The notes under the pieces are model-generated. The model was not told the origin of the DNA. It worked only from the letters and a program-made list of their open reading frames with translations, and ran no database searches. A DNA stretch of 64,000 nucleotides, from NCBI GenBank assembly GCA_943331445.1, contig CALQLO010000004.1, positions 92,527-156,526 of the forward strand, written 5' to 3'. Origin of the DNA: Akkermansia muciniphila. Its GTDB lineage: Bacteria; Verrucomicrobiota; Verrucomicrobiia; Opitutales; UBA953. Numbering within the stretch: the stretch's first letter is position 1; each line of letters starts with the position of its first letter. This document shows positions 60,758-64,000 of the stretch, one piece after another. The position numbers were made by a program, and so were the translations under genes.

Positions 60758-61749
60758 GCCCGCGCCTCCCTTCAGTTCTGCTCATCGTCGCCCTGCTTGG
60801 CACCGTTTCGGCGGCGGCCATCGAGGTCGTCTGGCCCACCTCCATGGACCGGGCATCCATCCGCCTGCCGGAAGACTACCTGCAGGCCACCATCTCTGAG
60901 AATCCTTTTTCAGGCTCCTTCGGGATGGTGCGGGAAGAAGGCCAACGCTTCCATGAGGGCGTCGATATCCGGCCGACTACACGCAACGCCGCCGGCGAAC
61001 CGCTCGATTTAGTTTTCTCGGCGATGGACGGACAAGTCGCCTACGTGAACAACGCCACCAATGGCCCCTACGGCAAATACGTGGTCCTGACCCACCCCAA
61101 AGCGGAGCTGCTGGTCTATACGCTCTACGCCCATCTCGCCAAGATCGACCCCGCGGTGAAAGTCGGTGAAGCCATGACGCGAGGCAAGGCCATCGGCCTC
61201 ATGGGGCGCACTTCTGCCGGGGCCGCCGCCATCACGCCGGACCGAGCGCACCTCCATTTCGAAGTCGGCCTCATCCTTTCCACGAGCTTCGGGTCGTGGT
61301 ACTCCGTCCAACCCGAAAATCGGAAATCACCAAATCTACACGGCCTTTGGAACGGCCAGAACCTCATGGGCATGGACCCCATGCCGGTGCTCATTCGCAC
61401 GCGCGCCAACCTGCTAGACGCTGTTCGTAGCCAGACTGCCGTCGTCTCCGTGACCATGCGGACCGCCACCGCACCTGATTTCGTGAAACGTTATCCCATG
61501 CTCGTCAGCGGCGATAGCGAACATGCCGCTGGTTGGCGCGTGGACTTCTCCTGGCAGGGTATGCCGATTCGTTGGACCGCACTGGAGGCGGGTCATGCAC
61601 TCCTCCCGAGCACCCGCTGGCAACTTTACGCCATCGACAACAGTGTCCGCAAATTACTCACCAGCCGAAAAATGATTACGCCGGATGCGAAGCGAGCCGG
61701 CGAACTGCTCACGCAGAACGTCGAAATCCTTCTGGCCGGGGTACGCTGA
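60754..61749 (+). CDS. M23-family metallopeptidase (LytM-like)
   Basis: 331 residues starting with GTG at 60754, overlapping the lipoprotein stop. A signal peptide (about 1-21) leads to a LytM domain with all zinc ligands: H67 and D71 (RFHEGVDIRP), H127 in YAHL and H166/H168 in AHLHFEV. Family members cleave peptidoglycan cross-bridges or activate amidases; an intact site suggests an active endopeptidase. A further C-terminal region (about 210-331) has no clear family. Confidence 0.9.
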   Translation: MSPRLPSVLLIVALLGTVSAAAIEVVWPTSMDRASIRLPEDYLQATISENPFSGSFGMVREEGQRFHEGVDIRPTTRNAAGEPLDLVFSAMDGQVAYVNNATNGPYGKYVVLTHPKAELLVYTLYAHLAKIDPAVKVGEAMTRGKAIGLMGRTSAGAAAITPDRAHLHFEVGLILSTSFGSWYSVQPENRKSPNLHGLWNGQNLMGMDPMPVLIRTRANLLDAVRSQTAVVSVTMRTATAPDFVKRYPMLVSGDSEHAAGWRVDFSWQGMPIRWTALEAGHALLPSTRWQLYAIDNSVRKLLTSRKMITPDAKRAGELLTQNVEILLAGVR

Positions 61750-61750
61750 G

Positions 61751-62296
61751 TTAGTTCAGCCCGGGGTTTTCCGGGGAGTCCGCTTCGACGCGCAAATCCG
61801 GCCGATGAAGTTCCAACAGCTTCTTCCAGAGCTCAACCCCTTCATACTCATTGGTGGTGGCCGAGAAGGGGCAGACGACCCAGGCGTTCATCCGTAATTC
61901 ATTCTCAAGTTGGCCCGGAGACCAACCCGCATAGCCGATGAAAGCGAAGAGCTTGAAGCGCGCATCTTTGGCCAACTCCATCGCCTCCTCTTGCCCCATC
62001 CCATAACGAATCTCCGCCTGCCCGGTTGCGGTAAAGTTCCAGCCGCCGAACGCGAGTCGATCCAGCGCCACAGGGCCACCCTGAAACAGCGGAATGTCAG
62101 CAAGGGAGGTTTCCGAGAAATCCGGCTGCATCTGACCGAGCACCCGACCGAAAGGCCGGTTAAGCACCACCCCAATCGTGCCTTCGGCGACCGAATGGGC
62201 GTGTAAGAGGATTACCGTCTCGCGGAAATTATCGTCCTGCAACTGCGGGTGCGACACCAGCAATTGCCCCGCGAGCGATGGCGGAGGGCCAGCCAT
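61751..62296 (-). CDS. YqgE/AlgH family protein (DUF179)
   Basis: 181 residues. Family features: GQLLVSHPQLQDDNFRETV, LLHAHSVAEGTIGVVLNRP and FIGYAGWSPGQLENELRMNAW. The structure-defined family is conserved but its function is unclear. It is the last gene of the menA-comEB-yqgE cluster; its ATG shares one base with the comEB stop (TGATG). Convergent with the M23 gene, one base apart. Confidence 0.92.
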   Translation of the reverse strand: MAGPPPSLAGQLLVSHPQLQDDNFRETVILLHAHSVAEGTIGVVLNRPFGRVLGQMQPDFSETSLADIPLFQGGPVALDRLAFGGWNFTATGQAEIRYGMGQEEAMELAKDARFKLFAFIGYAGWSPGQLENELRMNAWVVCPFSATTNEYEGVELWKKLLELHRPDLRVEADSPENPGLN

Positions 62297-62772
62297 CAGG
62301 TAGTCAGTCGGGTCACCTTGAGCCCGGCCTGCGCGAAGAGTTCAGCTACCAGCGGATCGTTCTTATAGTCGTGCCGGTAGCGCACCTCGGTGATGCCAGC
62401 GGCCGCGAGGATCTTCGCGCAATTCACGCATGGGAAGTGGGTGACATAACAGATTGTACCCTGAAGGGAGACGCCGCGCTTGGCCGCATCGGCGACGGCA
62501 TTCTGCTCGGCGTGCACCGTGGCAAGTTCGTGACCATCGCGCATGTGTGAGTCATGCGGCGCACCGGGCAGGAAACCATTATAACCAGCGGCAACGAGTC
62601 GGTTCGGGTGCTTACCGGTCGAGACGATGATGCAGCCGACGTGCAGGCGCTCGCAGCTGGAACGCGAACTGACCAGCACGGCGGTGGCCATGAAGTATTC
62701 ATCCCACGTCGGACGAGCACCCCCGTTGACGAGGGCTTCGAGCTGTTCGGCGAGTGACTGTGGCTGACTCAT
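62296..62772 (-). CDS. comEB: Deoxycytidylate (dCMP) deaminase, ComEB-type
   Basis: 158 residues from the ATG at 62772 (MSQPQSLAEQLEALVNGG), overlapping the menA stop (ATGA). The zinc and catalytic site is HAEQN (H87, E89) and CVNC (C115, C118). It converts dCMP to dUMP for dTTP synthesis. Upstream in-frame sequence overlaps menA and is not family-like. Operon partners are menA and yqgE. Confidence 0.93.
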   Translation of the reverse strand: MSQPQSLAEQLEALVNGGARPTWDEYFMATAVLVSSRSSCERLHVGCIIVSTGKHPNRLVAAGYNGFLPGAPHDSHMRDGHELATVHAEQNAVADAAKRGVSLQGTICYVTHFPCVNCAKILAAAGITEVRYRHDYKNDPLVAELFAQAGLKVTRLTT

Positions 62773-63713
62773 CGCATCCACAGGCTGCCAGCCGGCACCC
62801 ACCCGAGGCAAGTGGCAGTTACGCACAGGATCGTCGCTAGGAGCATCAGTCCGGCCGCCCGGCCCAGAAATGGCAAGAAATCGGCCGGCTGGGCGGCCTT
62901 GCGAAAGGCGAGGTGCTGCCAGATAGCCAAGGGCATCAAGGCCATGGGAGCCCAGCCGAAGACGTGTCCGAGGCAAGCTAGGCCGAGAAGGGAGTTACAG
63001 CCATGCAGGTTGCGCGCGAAGCCGCGGCCGAAACGGACGACGGTGGTGCGCTTGCCGACGGCAAGGTCGGTCTCGTAGTCGCGTGCGTTGTTCGCGACGA
63101 GGATGTTATCGGCGAGCAAGCCGAGCCCGAGGCCGGCGAGGAGAGCGGGCGCCCAAGGCATCGGCGGAGGATTGCAGCCACAGTCGCCTGGACTTGGCAT
63201 GCAAACCGCCCAAGCGCTTAGGACGGTTGCCTGCACGCCAAAACAGCCGACGACGAAGACGTCGCCCAGTCCGCGATAAGCCAAGGGGAACGGACCAAGG
63301 GTATAGGCGAGCGCGCACGCAATCGCGAGCAGGCCCGCCAGCAGCAACCATGGCGAGAGCAAGGCGACGGGGGCACCAAGGATCAAAGCGAACGCACACG
63401 CGATCCAGATGCCGCGGCGCATGGAGGCGGGCGTGATATCGCCGGCGGAGACGGCGCGGCGCGGGCCGATGCGAGCGATCGTGTCCGCACCGCGGAGCGA
63501 ATCACCGAGGTCGTTGGCGAAATTACAGGCGACCTGCACGCAGAGCGCGAAGCCGAGGCAGCTTAGGAGGATAACTAAGAAAAACGGCTCAGCCCAGAGA
63601 CCAAGGGCACCCGCATAGGCGGAGACGACCGCACCGCCGAGCACGATGGGCGCGACGGCCGCCACCAAGGTCTTAGGGCGGCAGGCGTGGATCCATGCAC
63701 GGAAGTTCGTCAT
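62769..63713 (-). CDS. menA: 1,4-dihydroxy-2-naphthoate polyprenyltransferase
   Basis: 314 residues with about nine membrane helices. The two Asp-rich motifs of the UbiA superfamily are visible: NFANDLGDSLRGAD and NNARDYETDLAVGKR. It attaches the isoprenoid tail to make demethylmenaquinone, so this organism uses menaquinone, matching the ACIII operon. It is first in the menA-comEB-yqgE cluster. A terminator hairpin of the upstream gene lies just before it. Confidence 0.93.
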   Translation of the reverse strand: MTNFRAWIHACRPKTLVAAVAPIVLGGAVVSAYAGALGLWAEPFFLVILLSCLGFALCVQVACNFANDLGDSLRGADTIARIGPRRAVSAGDITPASMRRGIWIACAFALILGAPVALLSPWLLLAGLLAIACALAYTLGPFPLAYRGLGDVFVVGCFGVQATVLSAWAVCMPSPGDCGCNPPPMPWAPALLAGLGLGLLADNILVANNARDYETDLAVGKRTTVVRFGRGFARNLHGCNSLLGLACLGHVFGWAPMALMPLAIWQHLAFRKAAQPADFLPFLGRAAGLMLLATILCVTATCLGWVPAGSLWMR

Positions 63714-63750
63714 GCGCCCTCGAAGTTGGCAGACGCGGAACGAACGGAAA

Positions 63751-63778
63751 CAAAAAAGCCCCGCGAGGCAGGGCTTTT
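63751..63778 (-). terminator. Terminator of the prepilin-like gene
   Basis: AAAAGCCC (63754-63761) and GGGCTTTT (63771-63778) with extra pairing inside form a stem followed on the minus strand by TTTTTTG. A second small hairpin (ATTCTGC-TGA-GCAGAAT, 63781-63797) overlaps the gene's stop codon just before it. Confidence 0.85.
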
Positions 63779-63796
63779 CGATTCTGCTGAGCAGAA

Positions 63797-64000
63797 TTAG
63801 TTCTGAGTGACGAGGGCAGCCGCCGGGGTCGTACCCTGAGGCACGCCCGAGGAATCCTTCCAGCTGGCGGAAGTGGTGCCATCAGCCTTGGTGAAGAAGT
63901 TCGTGCCCGTGGTCAGGGTGTCAGAGCACCAAGAGACGTGGCCGTCACCGTAGAGGATATGGCCGCCTTCCGTACCCCAAACGGAATCCGTCGCCGTAGC
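63797..64000 (-). CDS. Prepilin-like (H-X9-DG type) protein, C-terminal part only
   Basis: The visible 67 residues run to a TAA at 63797-63799, and the frame is open at the right edge. It contains GGHILYGDGHVSWCSD, the H-x-x-x-G-D-G element typical of DUF1559-like prepilin-type proteins in Planctomycetes and Verrucomicrobia. A Thr/Ala/Ser-rich tail follows. The N-terminal type IV pilin-like methylation motif would lie outside the window. Confidence 0.75.
   Translation of the reverse strand, partial: ATATDSVWGTEGGHILYGDGHVSWCSDTLTTGTNFFTKADGTTSASWKDSSGVPQGTTPAAALVTQN

Overview
The window is about 64 kb of GC-rich (roughly 60%), densely coded bacterial chromosome. The gene families point to the Verrucomicrobiota, probably the Opitutae. 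Evidence: a DUF1587/DUF1592/DUF1588-type cytochrome protein, a 1442-residue PVC-type membrane-bound dehydrogenase with HEAT repeats and CxxCH motifs, a prepilin-like protein with a GDG signature at the right edge, an alternative complex III (ACIII) operon, MenA, and LptD-type outer-membrane biogenesis. I could not check the taxonomy by search. There are no transposases, integrases or CRISPR arrays, and the window reads as core chromosome.

Layout. 1-2626 (-): large haem-binding PVC protein running off the left edge. 2738-6784 (-): Obg GTPase with an unusual lysine-rich tail, preceded by a sulfonate/nitrate/taurine-type ABC importer. 6918-8192 (-): Nramp metal transporter. 8284-10215 (+): exported sulfatase. 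10220-12742 (-): TPR protein and glycogen branching enzyme. 12834-16891 (+): LptD, ScpA, two small proteins, thioredoxin. 16970-28589 (-): a ten-gene respiratory operon, actABCDEF followed by a cytochrome c, a CcoN-like protein, a CcoO-like cytochrome and another cytochrome c. 28904-32166 (-): gap-pgk-tpiA. 32257-34647 (-): GH13 pullulanase/isoamylase-type enzyme. 34656-42768 (+): rRNA-methyltransferase-like protein, TrpE, a sigma-70 factor, the ATP-grasp/alpha-E/transglutaminase trio, and a VirK/YbjX (DUF535) protein. 42827-44057 (-): two tandem outer-membrane beta-barrel paralogues. 44473-44863 (-): zinc-free L31 and L36. 44980-52290 (+): acetyltransferase, tRNA-Leu(CAG), hybrid histidine kinase, ClpS, DUF2017-like protein, SulP transporter, class I aldolase. 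52606-57985 (-): PVC dehydrogenase and MidA-like methyltransferase. 58070-61749: TsaD, isochorismatase-like protein, a conserved unknown, lipoprotein, M23 peptidase. 61751-63713 (-): menA-comEB-yqgE. 63797-64000 (-): prepilin-like C-terminus.

How it works together. MenA makes menaquinone, and ACIII oxidises menaquinol and passes electrons to c-type cytochromes. The most unusual feature is what follows actF. The expected terminal oxidase is replaced by a cbb3-like module whose CcoN-like subunit has lost, at the aligned positions, the CuB histidines, the cross-linked tyrosine and the haem-ligand HxH pair. The CcoO-like partner has kept its CxxCH but has no methionine to act as second axial ligand. 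This looks like a catalytically dead oxidase scaffold recruited as an electron-wiring or supercomplex module on ACIII. It is the best candidate here for an undescribed system. Glycolysis (gap, pgk, tpiA, fba) and glycogen metabolism (glgB, GH13 debranching type) are the other coherent theme. Several non-coding hairpins, a long imperfect palindrome and a possible structured RNA are listed separately.
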